DNA of 64,000 nucleotides from Marinobacter nauticus (GCF_003634635.1 NZ_RBJB01000005.1:186001-250000), one strand, 5' to 3'. Counted from the first letter of the stretch, positions 1 through 10,434 are shown. The notes: generated from the letters alone by a model not told the origin. Program-made: numbers and translations.

Positions 1-540
1 GAGTCGCTGCTGACTGAGCCGGACCCGGAGCAGCCAGTAGAATTGCGGGATCGGGCCATGCTGGAGATTCTCTATGGCTGCGGACTTCGGGTTTCGGAGT
101 TGACGGGGCTGACGGTGGACCAGGTCAACCTGAGGCAGGGCGTGGTTCGCATTCAGGGCAAGGGCGGCAAGGAGCGTTTGGTGCCGCTGGGTGAGGAAGC
201 TGTGGACTGGTTATTGCAGTATATGCGGCAGGCCCGGGGCGAGCTGCTGCGAGGCAAAACCAGTGATGCCCTGTTTCCGGGTAATCGTGGCACCGCCATG
301 ACCCGGCAGGCCTTCTGGTATCGAATCCGGCATTATGCGATTCGCTGCGGAATCACCAAGCACCTTTCTCCTCATACGCTCAGGCATGCATTTGCCACCC
401 ATTTGCTCAATCACGGGGCGGATCTTCGGGTGGTGCAGATGCTGTTGGGGCATTCAGATCTGTCGACCACCCAGATCTACACCCATGTTGCGCGGCAAAG
501 ATTGCAGGATCTTCATCAGGCCCATCACCCCAGGGGTTGA
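1..540 (+). CDS. xerD: Tyrosine recombinase XerD, 3' part (start outside window)
   Basis: C-terminal 179 residues of a site-specific tyrosine recombinase that resolves chromosome dimers at dif together with XerC and FtsK. The catalytic set is visible: Arg in LRVSEL near residue 30, Lys in [13 protein letters not shown], the GHSDLSTT box, and the nucleophile Tyr in QIYTH. The reading frame is open from base 1, so the core-binding N-terminal domain lies to the left of the window. The downstream neighbour is dsbC, as in Pseudomonas, which favours XerD over XerC. A phage integrase is unlikely given the housekeeping context and standard C-terminus. Confidence 0.93.
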   Translation, partial: ESLLTEPDPEQPVELRDRAMLEILYGCGLRVSELTGLTVDQVNLRQGVVRIQGKGGKERLVPLGEEAVDWLLQYMRQARGELLRGKTSDALFPGNRGTAMTRQAFWYRIRHYAIRCGITKHLSPHTLRHAFATHLLNHGADLRVVQMLLGHSDLSTTQIYTHVARQRLQDLHQAHHPRG

Positions 541-623
541 CTGCGGCCGCTCCGGAGGCTGAACTAATCCGATTTTCCGGTGTCGCAGACACCACACAAA
601 CCGACAGAGGTAGTTTCAAGCTC

Positions 624-1358
624 ATGAACATCAAATCAGTAGCAGTGTCCGTTGGACTGGCGCTGACCCTGGTCGGGGCGCCAGCCTCCCAGGCAGGCGA
701 AGCCGAAGACCGCATTGCCCAGCGGCTGACCGAGGCGGTTCCCGGTCTCAAGGTAAACTCTGTTCGCGAATCTGAGGCAAAAGGGTTGTACGAAGTTCAG
801 AGCAACAACGGCGACACCATCTACACCACGGAAGACGGCACCTATCTGCTGACGGGCGATCTGCTGAAAATCACCGAAAACGGCATTGCCAACGTTACTG
901 AAGAATCCCGTGCGGGTTCCCGTAAGGACCTGATGGCGGATTATGGTGGCAAGGGCGTGATTTCGTATCCGGCCAAGGGTAAAGAGAAGGCGGTCGTTAA
1001 TGTGTTTACCGATATCGATTGCCCCTATTGCCGGAAGTTGCACGATGAAGTGCCCCAGTTGAATGAGTACGGTATTACCGTCAATTACTACGCGTTTCCC
1101 CGTTCCGGGCCAGGTACGGCCTCCTTCAATAAATATATCTCGGTCTGGTGCGCTGACGATCAGCAGGCCGCTATGGATGCCGCCAAGGCCGGGCGTTCGG
1201 TAGAGCAGAAGAGTTGTGAGAACCCGGTGGCAGAGCAGTATCGTCTCGGCGGTCAGGTTGGGGTGACCGGCACGCCGGCTATTTTGCTGGAAGACGGCAA
1301 TATGGTTCGGGGTTATGTGCCGGCCCGAAATCTGGCCGAGGGTCTCGGTATTCTGTGA
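624..1358 (+). CDS. dsbC: Periplasmic thiol:disulfide interchange protein DsbC
   Basis: Disulfide isomerase that reshuffles wrong disulfides in the periplasm and is kept reduced by DsbD. The 244-residue protein has a typical signal peptide (MNIKSVAVSVGLALTLVGAP, cleaved after SQA), an N-terminal dimerisation domain, and a thioredoxin fold with the CPYC active site in DIDCPYCRKL. The cis-proline loop is GVTGTPA. The ATG at 624 was chosen because the signal peptide starts there; an in-frame TTG at 537 would add 29 residues that look like untranslated leader. It lies 83 bp after xerD and is followed by a hairpin and hom. Confidence 0.93.
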   Translation: MNIKSVAVSVGLALTLVGAPASQAGEAEDRIAQRLTEAVPGLKVNSVRESEAKGLYEVQSNNGDTIYTTEDGTYLLTGDLLKITENGIANVTEESRAGSRKDLMADYGGKGVISYPAKGKEKAVVNVFTDIDCPYCRKLHDEVPQLNEYGITVNYYAFPRSGPGTASFNKYISVWCADDQQAAMDAAKAGRSVEQKSCENPVAEQYRLGGQVGVTGTPAILLEDGNMVRGYVPARNLAEGLGIL

Positions 1359-1403
1359 ACCTGTCGGTGTTCGTCGCCAGTCGTCATCTTTGTTGAAAGC
1401 GTG

Positions 1404-1440
1404 ACCGATTCAGGGCTTATTCAGCCGGCCCTGAATCGGT
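1404..1440 (+). terminator. Perfect 13-bp-arm hairpin between dsbC and hom
   Basis: Arms 1404-1416 and 1428-1440 (ACCGATTCAGGGC and its exact complement) surround an 11-nt loop. There is no T-run after it, so it may be a weak terminator for dsbC or a leader structure. A -10-like TATACT at 1440-1445 starts on its last base, so the hairpin and a hom promoter may overlap. Confidence 0.5.
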
Positions 1441-1498
1441 ATACTATGCCCCCTTATTGCAATCCATCAGCACCCCCATCGGGATCAGAGGTGAGAGC

Positions 1499-2800
1499 TT
1501 GAAAGACGTCAATGTCGGAATTTGCGGACTGGGAACCGTAGGCGGCGGTACATTCAATGTCCTGACTCGCAACGCCGAGATTATTGCGGGTCGTGCCGGC
1601 TGCAACATCCGGATTGCCCGGGTGGCGAGCCGCCATAGCCGCGATGACCTTGATCTGGGCAATGTCCCGTTCAGTACCGACATTTATGACGTGGTGAACG
1701 ATCCTTCGATTGATATCGTGGTGGAGCTGATTGGTGGCTACGATGCGGCCAAAGAGCTGGTGCTGGCGGCCATTGCCAACGGCAAGCATGTGGTGACTGC
1801 CAACAAGGCCCTGATTGCCGTGCACGGTAATGAGATTTTTGACGCAGCGGAGAAGGCCGGCGTTGTGGTTGCCTACGAAGCCGGCGTTGCCGGCGGCATT
1901 CCGGTAATCAAGTCTGTGCGTGAGGGCCTGGCCGCCAACCGCATTGACACCATTGCCGGCATTATCAATGGCACCGGCAATTACATTCTCACCGAAATGC
2001 GCGCGGGCCGGGAATTTGGTGAAGTCCTCAAAGAAGCGCAGGCGCTGGGCTACGCGGAAGCGGACCCGACGTTCGATGTGGAAGGTATTGATGCCGCTCA
2101 CAAACTGACCATCCTGGCGGCGTCCGGGTTCGGCGTTCCCCTTCAGTTTGAGAAAGGTTTTACCGAGGGCATTTCCGGTATTACTCCATATGATATTTCC
2201 CACGCAGAGTTGCTGGGGTACCGGGTGAAGCACCTGGGCATCGCCCGTCGTCGTGAAGATGGTATTGAACTGCGGGTGCATCCGACGCTGGTGCCACAGA
2301 GTCATCTGATTGCTCAGGTTGATGGCGTTCTTAACGCAGTCCTGGTGGATGGCGATGCTGTTGGCCAGACCATGTATTACGGTCCTGGTGCCGGGGATGA
2401 GGCTACAGCATCTGCGGTCATCGCAGACATCGTGGACGTCGCCCGTGCGGTGGCCAGCAACAGCCAGCAGCGCATTCCCTACCTCGGATTTACGCCGGAC
2501 GCCCTGGAAGACCTGCCGGTGCTGCCAATGGAAGATGTCCAGTCGGCTTACTACCTGCGAATCCAGGCCTTTGACCATCCGGGTGTGTTGGCCAAGATTG
2601 CTGCGATTCTGAGTGAGCACGGCATCAACATCGAGTCGATCATGCAGAAAGAATCCGAATTCAAGGATGGCCGGATTCCGGTCATCATCCTGACCCACAC
2701 GGTTCAGGAGCGCCAGATGAACCTGGCCATTGACGAGATGGAATCCCTCGCCGACATCGATGGCAAGGTTGTCCGTATTCGCGCAGAAAACTTTAACTGA
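1499..2800 (+). CDS. hom: Homoserine dehydrogenase
   Basis: Reduces L-aspartate 4-semialdehyde to L-homoserine with NAD(P)H, the branch point to threonine and methionine. The 433-residue protein has an N-terminal Rossmann motif (GLGTVGGGTFNVL), the catalytic domain (TANKALIA, NGTGNYILTEM, EADPTFDVEG) and a C-terminal ACT domain (AYYLRIQAFDHPGVLAKI), the usual threonine-sensing module. The TTG at 1499 follows a purine-rich GAGGTGAGAG site and gives the usual length of about 433 aa; a further TTG at 1457 is less likely. thrC follows after 11 bp, so hom-thrC form one operon. Confidence 0.95.
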   Translation: MKDVNVGICGLGTVGGGTFNVLTRNAEIIAGRAGCNIRIARVASRHSRDDLDLGNVPFSTDIYDVVNDPSIDIVVELIGGYDAAKELVLAAIANGKHVVTANKALIAVHGNEIFDAAEKAGVVVAYEAGVAGGIPVIKSVREGLAANRIDTIAGIINGTGNYILTEMRAGREFGEVLKEAQALGYAEADPTFDVEGIDAAHKLTILAASGFGVPLQFEKGFTEGISGITPYDISHAELLGYRVKHLGIARRREDGIELRVHPTLVPQSHLIAQVDGVLNAVLVDGDAVGQTMYYGPGAGDEATASAVIADIVDVARAVASNSQQRIPYLGFTPDALEDLPVLPMEDVQSAYYLRIQAFDHPGVLAKIAAILSEHGINIESIMQKESEFKDGRIPVIILTHTVQERQMNLAIDEMESLADIDGKVVRIRAENFN

Positions 2801-2811
2801 CAGGTACGCAC

Positions 2812-4212
2812 GTGAGATACATCAGTACACGGGGCGAAGCTCCCGCACTGGGCTTTGAAGACGTTCTTCTGACCGGACTGGCCACCGATGGTGGCCTCTA
2901 TGTGCCGGAATCGTTGCCGCACTTCAGCCTGGAAGAAATTCGTAGCTGGCGCGGGCTTCCCTATGCGGAGCTGGCCTACAAAGTGATGTATCCGTTCGTA
3001 GAGGATGCCATCCCGGCGGACGACTTCCGCAAGATGCTGGATGAAACCTACAGCGTGTTCAGTCATCAGGCGGTCGCGCCGCTGGTGCAGCTGGACACCA
3101 ACGAGTGGGTGATGGAACTGTTCCGCGGCCCCACGCTGGCGTTCAAGGACTTCGCCCTGCAGCTGCTGGGCCGCCTGCTGGACTACGTTCTCGAGAAGCG
3201 TAATCAGCACGTTGTGATCATGGGGGCCACCTCCGGTGATACCGGCTCTGCCGCTATCGAAGGCTGTCGCCGTTGCGAGCATGTGGATATCTTTATCCTG
3301 CACCCGCACCAGCGGGTGTCGGAAGTACAGCGTCGGCAGATGACCACGGTGCAGGGTGACAACATCCATAACATCGCAGTCAAAGGCAATTTCGACGACT
3401 GCCAGCGCATGGTGAAGGAGAGCTTCGGCAACCAGTCCTTCCTGGGCGGTAAAACCCAGCTGGCGGCGGTGAATTCCATTAACTGGGCCCGGATCATGGC
3501 CCAGATTGTCTACTACTTCCAGGCATCCCTGGCCCTGGGTGGTCCGGACCGCAGCATGGCGTTCTCTGTGCCCACAGGCAACTTTGGTGACATTTTTGCC
3601 GGCTACCTGGCCAAGAAGATGGGTCTGCCCATCAGCCAACTGGTGATTGCCACCAACCGTAACGATATCCTGCATCGCTTCATGAGCGGCAACAAGTATG
3701 AGCAGCACCAGCTGGAGCATACCCTGTCGCCGAGCATGGACATCATGGTATCCAGCAACTTCGAACGCCTGCTGTTTGATCTGCACGGCCGTGACGGAGC
3801 GGCGGTCAAAACCTTGCTGGAAAATGCAGCCAAGGGCCCGGTCAGCATTGAAGACTACCGCTGGAAGCACGCCCGCAAGCTGTTCGACAGCGATGCGGTG
3901 GACGACAAGACCACCTGCGACACCATTCGTGACGTCTACGAGCAGAACGAATACCTGCTGGACCCACACACTGCCATTGGCGTTCGCGCTGCCCGCAACT
4001 GCCGCCGCGACTCTGCCGTGCCCATGATCACACTGGGTACCGCGCACCCGGCCAAGTTCCCGGATGCCATCGCCGAAACCGGCCTGAGCGTCAAGCCGCA
4101 ACTGCCGGCCCATATGGCCGACCTGTTCGAGCGGGAAGAGCGTTACACCGTGCTGGATAACGATGTGTCCGAGGTGCAGGGCTTTATCGCCAAGCATTGG
4201 AAGAACGCCTGA
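2812..4212 (+). CDS. thrC: Threonine synthase
   Basis: PLP enzyme converting O-phospho-L-homoserine to L-threonine, the last step of the pathway started by hom just upstream. The 466-residue protein has the threonine-synthase N-terminus (MRYISTRG), the PLP lysine in TLAFKDFALQ and the phosphate-binding loop GATSGDTGSAAIEG. Length fits the long proteobacterial class. The start is GTG, 11 bp after hom. No kinase thrB is present in the window. recJ starts 6 bp downstream and is probably co-transcribed. Confidence 0.96.
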   Translation: MRYISTRGEAPALGFEDVLLTGLATDGGLYVPESLPHFSLEEIRSWRGLPYAELAYKVMYPFVEDAIPADDFRKMLDETYSVFSHQAVAPLVQLDTNEWVMELFRGPTLAFKDFALQLLGRLLDYVLEKRNQHVVIMGATSGDTGSAAIEGCRRCEHVDIFILHPHQRVSEVQRRQMTTVQGDNIHNIAVKGNFDDCQRMVKESFGNQSFLGGKTQLAAVNSINWARIMAQIVYYFQASLALGGPDRSMAFSVPTGNFGDIFAGYLAKKMGLPISQLVIATNRNDILHRFMSGNKYEQHQLEHTLSPSMDIMVSSNFERLLFDLHGRDGAAVKTLLENAAKGPVSIEDYRWKHARKLFDSDAVDDKTTCDTIRDVYEQNEYLLDPHTAIGVRAARNCRRDSAVPMITLGTAHPAKFPDAIAETGLSVKPQLPAHMADLFEREERYTVLDNDVSEVQGFIAKHWKNA

Positions 4213-4218
4213 TCCGGC

Positions 4219-5952
4219 ATGACTCCTAAAAAGATCCTGCGTCGCCCCCAGCCGTCCGATGTGACGGGCTGGGGGCAAAATCTGCCTCCCATCCTTCGCC
4301 GTCTGTACGCCGCCCGCGGTGTGCAATCCGACGACCAGCTCCAGTACACCCTGAAACACCTGGCTTCGCCCATGCAGCTGCGTGGTATTGATCGCGCAGT
4401 TGAACTGCTGGCAGAGGCCATCGTGCAGAAGCAGCGGGTGATGGTGCTGGGGGACTTCGACGCCGATGGCGCCACCAGTACCTCGGTGGCCATGCTGGGT
4501 TTGTCTATGCTCGGCGTGGCCGCTATCGATTTCCGGGTGCCCAGCCGATTCTCTGATGGCTACGGCCTGACACCCGGCATCATCCACCGGTTGCAGGAAG
4601 AGGGGGATTTGCCGGACCTCCTGGTGACCGTCGATAACGGCATCTCCGCCATCGAAGGCGTGCGTGCTGCCCGGGAGTTGGGCATCAAAGTGGTTATCAC
4701 CGACCACCACCTGGCCGGAGAAGAGCTGCCAGATGCCGATGCCATTGTGAACCCCAATCAACCCGGTTGCCCGTTCCTGAGCAAAAATGCGGCCGGAGTG
4801 GGCGTGATGTTCTACGTGCTCACGGCGCTGCGTAAGTACCTGCGAGACAACAACCTGCTGCCGGACCCGGAGCCGAATCTGGGCAGCCTGCTGGACCTGG
4901 TGGCCTTGGGTACCGTGGCCGACGTGGTGCCGCTGGACCATAACAACCGCATCTTTGTGGAGCAGGGCATCCGCCGCATCCGCAAAGGCGAAGCCCGACC
5001 GGGCATCCTGGCCCTGCTGGAAGTAGCCGGCCGCGACTACACCGAAATCAGCGCCACCGATCTGGGCTTTGTGGTTGGCCCACGCCTGAACGCTGCCGGC
5101 AGGCTGGACGACATGAGTATCGGCATCGCCTGCCTGCTCGCCGACAGTCGCGACGAAGCGCTGCGTCTGGCCCGGGAACTGGACAACTTCAACCGCGAAC
5201 GCCGCACCATTGAAAAAGACATGAAAGCCCAGGCCCAGGACCTGTTGGCCTCCATGTCCCTCGATATTGACGGCCTGCCCTGGGGGCTGGCCCTGTTCGA
5301 CCAGGACTGGCACCAGGGCGTGATCGGCATCCTGGCCGCCAGAATCCGCGAACAGACCCATCGCCCCACCATTGCTTTTGCACCCGACGACGACGGCGAA
5401 CACCTGAAAGGCTCTGCCCGATCCATCCCCGGCCTGCATATTCGAGATGCCCTGGCTGTGGTCGATGCGAAGAATCCGGGCCTGATGAAAAAATACGGCG
5501 GCCACGCCATGGCCGCCGGCATGACCATTGCCCGGGACGACCTCGAACGGTTCAGCAACGCCTTCGACCAGGCCGTGCGCGATACCCTGAAACCGGAAGA
5601 CCTGGAAGCCGCCATCACCACTGACGGCCCCCTGGCCCCGGAAGAGCTGAACCTGGACACCGCCTACCTGCTCAAACGCGCCGGCCCCTGGGGGCAGCAT
5701 TTCCCGGAGCCGGTGTTTGATGGCGAATTCCGGGTAGTGAGCCAGCGAATTGTCGGCGAGAACCACCTGAAACTGGTGCTGCAGCCGGTTGAAGGCGGGG
5801 GCATTATTGATGGCATTGCCTTCAACACCGGGCCGGAAGTGCCGGACTTTACCCGGAGTGGCGCGCGGGTGGTTTATAAGCCGGATGCCAATACGTTCCG
5901 GGGACGGACCAATTTGCAGCTTCTGGTGGATTACCTGGAACCTTTAGGCTGA
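4219..5952 (+). CDS. recJ: Single-stranded-DNA-specific 5'-3' exonuclease RecJ
   Basis: Degrades single-stranded DNA 5' to 3' in RecFOR recombination and mismatch and base-excision repair. The 577-residue DHH-family protein shows the metal-binding motifs VLGDFDADGATS, VTVDNGIS and VITDHHLAGEE, then the DHHA1 motif GGHAMAAGM and a C-terminal OB-type domain. It sits directly after thrC, the order known from Pseudomonas. The ribosome binding site is weak, consistent with translational coupling to thrC. Confidence 0.95.
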   Translation: MTPKKILRRPQPSDVTGWGQNLPPILRRLYAARGVQSDDQLQYTLKHLASPMQLRGIDRAVELLAEAIVQKQRVMVLGDFDADGATSTSVAMLGLSMLGVAAIDFRVPSRFSDGYGLTPGIIHRLQEEGDLPDLLVTVDNGISAIEGVRAARELGIKVVITDHHLAGEELPDADAIVNPNQPGCPFLSKNAAGVGVMFYVLTALRKYLRDNNLLPDPEPNLGSLLDLVALGTVADVVPLDHNNRIFVEQGIRRIRKGEARPGILALLEVAGRDYTEISATDLGFVVGPRLNAAGRLDDMSIGIACLLADSRDEALRLARELDNFNRERRTIEKDMKAQAQDLLASMSLDIDGLPWGLALFDQDWHQGVIGILAARIREQTHRPTIAFAPDDDGEHLKGSARSIPGLHIRDALAVVDAKNPGLMKKYGGHAMAAGMTIARDDLERFSNAFDQAVRDTLKPEDLEAAITTDGPLAPEELNLDTAYLLKRAGPWGQHFPEPVFDGEFRVVSQRIVGENHLKLVLQPVEGGGIIDGIAFNTGPEVPDFTRSGARVVYKPDANTFRGRTNLQLLVDYLEPLG

Positions 5953-6038
5953 TTAGGCTTGCTGATTTAACCCGCAAATTCCGGTAGAATCCGCCCTCTG
6001 TTTTTATCGCACCATTTTCCAAAGCGAGACAAGGTTTC

Positions 6039-7134
6039 ATGGAAATTAATCCCATAGTGACGAAGATCAAAGAGCTTCGCGAGCGCACTGAAGCGCTGAG
6101 GGGGTATCTTTGACTACGATCAGCGAAGTGAACGCCTGACCGAAGTCGAACGCGAACTCGAACAACCCACCGTCTGGGACGATCCCGAGCGGGCCCAGGC
6201 ATTGGGCAAAGAGCGCTCAGACCTTGAACTGATCGTTAAAACCATCGACAACCTCACCAACGGCCTGGCCGATGCAGAAAGCCTGCTCGACATGGCTGTG
6301 GAAGAGGACGACGAAGGCACCGTCCAGGAAATCGAAGCCGATCTCGAAAACCTTGATAAAGAACTCGAGAAGCTCGAATTCCGCCGCATGTTCTCCGGCG
6401 AAATGGACGCCAACAACGCCTACCTGGATATCCAGGCCGGCTCCGGCGGTACTGAAGCCCAGGACTGGGGCAACATGCTGTTGCGTATGTACCTGCGCTG
6501 GGCCGAGCGTCGTGGCTTCAAGGCCGAAATCGTTGAACTGCAGGAAGGTGAAGTGGCCGGCATCAAGAGTGCCACCATCCACATCCAGGGCGACTACGCC
6601 TACGGCTGGCTACGCACAGAAACCGGCGTACACCGCCTGGTGAGGAAATCCCCGTTTGATTCCGGCAACCGTCGCCATACCTCTTTCTCTTCCGTGTTTG
6701 TATCACCGGAAGTGGACGACAGCTTCGAAATCGAGATCAACCCGGCGGATCTGCGGGTCGATGTGTATCGCGCTTCCGGCGCCGGTGGTCAGCACGTTAA
6801 CCGGACCGAATCCGCAGTGCGACTGACCCACAACCCCACGGGCATCGTGGTGGCCTGTCAGGCCGGCCGAAGCCAGCACCAGAACAAAGACCAGGCCATG
6901 AAGCAGCTCAAGGCCAAGCTCTTTGAACTGGAAATGCAGAAGCGTAACGAAGAGAAACAGAAAGCCGAAGACTCCAAGTCTGACATCGGCTGGGGTAGCC
7001 AGATCCGTTCCTACGTGCTGGACGACAGCCGTATCAAAGACCTGCGCACCAAGGTGGAAACCAGCAACACCCAGTCGGTGTTGGATGGTGACATCGACAA
7101 GTTTATTGAAGCCAGTCTGAAGATGGCGCTGTAG
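6039..7134 (+). CDS. prfB: Peptide chain release factor RF2, expressed by programmed +1 frameshift
   Basis: Recognises UAA and UGA stop codons and triggers peptide release. Translation begins at ATG 6039, runs 24 codons to an in-frame UGA at 6111-6113, and continues in the +1 frame from GAC at 6112 to 7134, giving about 364 residues, the RF2 length. The SPF tripeptide for stop recognition ([12 protein letters not shown]) and the GGQ catalytic loop ([12 protein letters not shown]) are present. lysS follows after 52 bp, the common prfB-lysS pairing. A caller that ignores the frameshift would wrongly start it at 6202. Confidence 0.96.
6099..6114 (+). promoter_or_regulatory. prfB programmed frameshift site
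   Basis: An internal Shine-Dalgarno-like AGGGGG, then TAT, the slippery CTT and the UGA stop followed by C: the same arrangement as the E. coli RF2 autoregulatory site. When RF2 is scarce, ribosomes stall at UGA and slip +1, so RF2 controls its own synthesis. Confidence 0.95.
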
Positions 7135-7186
7135 ACGGCGCCATCCAAACCAAACCGGACCATTCCGACTTCTTTAGTGAGCCAAG

Positions 7187-8722
7187 ATGACTGAACAGAC
7201 CCAGAACGCCGCACAGCATGAGGATAACAAGCTGATTGCCGAGCGCCGCGCCAAACTGGCTGCGCTGCGCGAGCAGGGCAATCCGTTCCCGAATGACTTC
7301 CGTCGCGATGCCACCGCCGCCGAACTGCAGGCGAAGTACGGTGATAAATCCAAGGAAGAGCTGGAAGGTCTGGGCATCAAGGTGGCCATTGCCGGCCGCA
7401 TGATGCTCGACCGCAAGGCGTTCAAGGTGGTCCAGGACATGACCGGCCGCATCCAGATCTATGCCTCCAAGGACGTCCAGAAAGACACCAAGCACTGGGA
7501 TATGGGCGACATCGTGGGCGTGCGTGGCACCCTGTCGAAATCCGGCAAGGGCGACCTGTATGTGACCATGGACGAATACGTACTGCTGACCAAGTCACTA
7601 CGCCCGCTACCGGAGAAGCACAAGGGGCTGACCGACACCGAAGCCCGCTATCGGCACCGGTACGTGGACCTGATGGTGAACGAGGACAGCCGCCGCGTGT
7701 TCCATGCCCGGTCGAAGATCATCAACGCCATGCGCCAGTACTTCGCCGAGCGTGATTTCATGGAGGTGGAAACCCCCATGCTGCAGGTTATTCCGGGTGG
7801 CGCCACCGCCCGTCCGTTCGTGACCCATCACAACGCTCTGGGCATCGACATGTATCTGCGCATTGCTCCGGAACTGTTCCTCAAGCGCCTGGTGGTCGGC
7901 GGCTTTGAACGTGTGTTCGAAATCAACCGAAACTTCCGCAACGAAGGCCTGTCTACCCGGCACAACCCCGAGTTTACCATGGTCGAGTTCTACCAGGCCT
8001 ACGCCGATTACAACGACCTGATGGACCTGACCGAAGACATGCTGCGTACCATCACCCAGAAGGTGCTGGGTACCACCACTGTAATCAACACACGGGTACT
8101 GAAAGACGGTAGCGAAGAGACCATCGAATACGATTTCGGCAAGCCGTTCGAGCGCCTCACTGTGGTCGACGCCATCCTGCGCTACAACCCGGACATCACC
8201 CGTGAGCAACTGGCTGACGACGCACAGGCTCGAGAAGTGGCCAAGAACCTGGGTATCCACGTGAAAGACATCTGGGGCCTGGGCAAGGTGCAGATCGAAA
8301 TTTTCGAAGCCACCGCCGAGCATCGCCTCGCCCAGCCGACGTTCATCACCGAGTACCCGAAAGAAGTGTCGCCTCTGGCCCGCTGCAAAGACAGCGATCC
8401 GTTTGTGACCGAGCGCTTTGAGTTCTTCGTGGGCGGTCGGGAGATTGCCAATGGCTTCTCTGAGCTTAACGATGCCGAAGACCAGGCCGAACGCTTCCAG
8501 GCCCAGGTGGCTGAGAAAGACGCCGGCGACGACGAAGCCATGTTCTACGATGACGACTATGTCATGGCCCTCGAATACGGTTTGCCGCCGACCGCTGGTG
8601 AAGGTATCGGCATCGACCGCCTGGCCATGCTGCTGACCAACTCGCCATCCATCCGAGACGTCATCCTGTTCCCGGCCATGCGCCCGGAACACAAGGCCGA
8701 ACAGAAACCGGAAAGCGAGTAA
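7187..8722 (+). CDS. lysS: Lysyl-tRNA synthetase, class II
   Basis: Charges tRNA-Lys with lysine in the cytoplasm. The 511-residue protein has an N-terminal OB-fold anticodon-binding domain ([19 protein letters not shown]) and the class II catalytic core: motif 2 region [19 protein letters not shown] and motif 3 [13 protein letters not shown]. Length matches bacterial LysS. ung starts 4 bp after its stop codon. Confidence 0.97.
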   Translation: MTEQTQNAAQHEDNKLIAERRAKLAALREQGNPFPNDFRRDATAAELQAKYGDKSKEELEGLGIKVAIAGRMMLDRKAFKVVQDMTGRIQIYASKDVQKDTKHWDMGDIVGVRGTLSKSGKGDLYVTMDEYVLLTKSLRPLPEKHKGLTDTEARYRHRYVDLMVNEDSRRVFHARSKIINAMRQYFAERDFMEVETPMLQVIPGGATARPFVTHHNALGIDMYLRIAPELFLKRLVVGGFERVFEINRNFRNEGLSTRHNPEFTMVEFYQAYADYNDLMDLTEDMLRTITQKVLGTTTVINTRVLKDGSEETIEYDFGKPFERLTVVDAILRYNPDITREQLADDAQAREVAKNLGIHVKDIWGLGKVQIEIFEATAEHRLAQPTFITEYPKEVSPLARCKDSDPFVTERFEFFVGGREIANGFSELNDAEDQAERFQAQVAEKDAGDDEAMFYDDDYVMALEYGLPPTAGEGIGIDRLAMLLTNSPSIRDVILFPAMRPEHKAEQKPESE

Positions 8723-8726
8723 GCCC

Positions 8727-9458
8727 ATGCACCCTGCCGAGGCACTGGCTCAACAACTGAAGCCCGGCCGCGGCTGGGACCAGTGGCTGGTGGACGAGTT
8801 CCGCCAGCCCTACATGCGGCAACTGGCCGAATTCCTCGCCTCCGAGGAACAGGCCGGCAAGGTTCTGTATCCCCCCAGCACCCACTGCTTCAATGCCCTC
8901 AACAGCACACCGCTGGCGAACGTAAACGTAGTGATTCTTGGCCAGGACCCCTACCACGGCCCCGGCCAGGCCCATGGTTTGTGCTTTTCCGTGCGCCCTC
9001 AGGTTCCGCCACCACCGTCCCTGGTTAATATCTTCAAGGAAATCGAAACCGACCTGGGCATTGCGCCACCGGATCACGGCTGCCTGCAGCCCTGGGCAGA
9101 GCAGGGCGTGCTGCTACTCAACAGTGTCCTCACGGTCGAGCAGAGCAATGCCGGCGCCCATCAAGGCAAGGGGTGGGAGAGGTTTACCGACAAGGTGATC
9201 GAAGTCATCAACCGGGAGCGCGACAACGTGGTCTTCCTGTTGTGGGGCAGCTACGCCAAGAAAAAGGGCCAGCACATTGACCGGAACCGCCACCTGGTTC
9301 TGGATGGCCCACACCCGTCACCGCTCAGTGCCTACCGTGGATTCTTTGGTTGCCGGCATTTCTCGAAGGCTAACGAATGGCTGAGGGGGCAGGGCAGGCC
9401 CCCCGTTGATTGGGCATTGCCAAGCAAAGCTGCGTTGATTGCCAAATATAAACAGTGA
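8727..9458 (+). CDS. ung: Uracil-DNA glycosylase
   Basis: Removes uracil from DNA in base-excision repair. The 243-residue family 1 enzyme shows the water-activating motif [14 protein letters not shown] and the leucine-intercalation loop [14 protein letters not shown] with the catalytic His. It follows lysS by 4 bp and is probably co-transcribed. The next gene (minus strand) converges on it with only about 40 bp between them. Confidence 0.96.
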   Translation: MHPAEALAQQLKPGRGWDQWLVDEFRQPYMRQLAEFLASEEQAGKVLYPPSTHCFNALNSTPLANVNVVILGQDPYHGPGQAHGLCFSVRPQVPPPPSLVNIFKEIETDLGIAPPDHGCLQPWAEQGVLLLNSVLTVEQSNAGAHQGKGWERFTDKVIEVINRERDNVVFLLWGSYAKKKGQHIDRNRHLVLDGPHPSPLSAYRGFFGCRHFSKANEWLRGQGRPPVDWALPSKAALIAKYKQ

Positions 9459-9500
9459 CGCACTGAAGGCGGTCGGCAGACTCCCGAAGATAACCGGAAC

Positions 9501-10334
9501 CTATTGAAGCAGCGCCATAGCTGCTTCCATCTGCGCATTCAGATCCTCTTCCTCGCTCATATCGATATTCGGATCCAGTCCCAGCCGATCGAACGCAGAA
9601 ATCTTCGTCCAGTCCATCTCGTTCCAGGGATGATCACTCCCGGCAACCAGCTGCAGGTTGGCCACCATCACCAGATCGGCATAATCTGCTGCCGGCACCT
9701 CACGCTGGAAGTTGGCGTATTCCAGAGGCACATTCTGCAGTTCCTTCGGAAAATCCCATTTTTTCAAAATCATAGAGCCAATACGCGGGTGCAGCTCATC
9801 AATCACATTGTCCAGCATGATGCTGCTGATCTGGATATCCTGATCCTCCACATAACGCAGAATCGGCAGAATACCGATCAGGTGCACCAGGCCAGCCAGC
9901 GTTGCCTGATCCGCCTTCAGGCGGGTGTAATGTTGCGCCAGAACATGGCACACGCCCGCCACTTCGGTGCTGGTCTGCCAGGTGGCACGCAGGCGCTTGT
10001 CGATCATGTCTGACGTGGCCTGGAACATCTGTTCCATCGCCAGCCCCATGGCCAGATTACTGGTGTAAGCCATACCCAGCCGGCTGACCGCCATGTTCAG
10101 GTTTTCGATGGCGCGACTGCCGCGAAACAGCGGGCTGTTGCACACCCGGATGATACGCGCCGAGAGCGCCGTATCGTTGCTGATGACCTTCACCAGATCG
10201 GCAATGGCAGAGTCTTCGGACTCGGCAATCTCCCGCACCTGAAGCGCTACCTCAGGCAGGGTTGGAAGTACCAGCTTGTCGTTTTCAATGGCAGCCGTCA
10301 GGTCAGACTTGATGGTTTCAACAATATTGGCCAT
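9501..10334 (-). CDS. HDOD domain protein
   Basis: A 277-residue stand-alone HDOD (HD-related output domain) protein of unknown specific role; HDOD proteins act in signalling without proven hydrolase activity. The domain starts near residue 20 (LPTLPEVALQVREIAES) and includes DTALSARIIRVCNSPLF. Where an HD hydrolase would have HD, this protein has HL (GLVHLIG), so phosphohydrolase activity is unlikely. The acidic C-terminus (SEEEDLNAQMEAAMALLQ) is typical of loose signalling tails. It lies 100 bp after ygfZ on the same strand and may have its own promoter. Two more HDOD proteins are encoded at 48506 and 61230. Confidence 0.8.
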   Translation of the reverse strand: MANIVETIKSDLTAAIENDKLVLPTLPEVALQVREIAESEDSAIADLVKVISNDTALSARIIRVCNSPLFRGSRAIENLNMAVSRLGMAYTSNLAMGLAMEQMFQATSDMIDKRLRATWQTSTEVAGVCHVLAQHYTRLKADQATLAGLVHLIGILPILRYVEDQDIQISSIMLDNVIDELHPRIGSMILKKWDFPKELQNVPLEYANFQREVPAADYADLVMVANLQLVAGSDHPWNEMDWTKISAFDRLGLDPNIDMSEEEDLNAQMEAAMALLQ

Positions 10335-10434
10335 GGTCAGTTAGGTTCCACTTGTCTGGAGGCATCCCACGTACGGGGATAAAACCGGTATGTGTTTTAA
10401 TTTATAGCAAATTTTTCCGGTATTTCCTGTCAAC

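Noticed and set aside
2704..5766. 1020-codon open frame on the minus strand opposite thrC and recJ
   Set aside because: It lies wholly antisense to two well-recognised genes, its protein has no recognisable domain, and long antisense frames are common in high-GC genes with strong codon bias.
6111..6113. Early stop codon in prfB as a sign of a pseudogene
   Set aside because: It is the conserved programmed frameshift site of RF2; the rest of the gene is intact.
10335..10434. Possible terminator between ygfZ and the HDOD gene
   Set aside because: Only short ACCGG/CCGGT complementarity with a long AT-rich loop; too weak to call.
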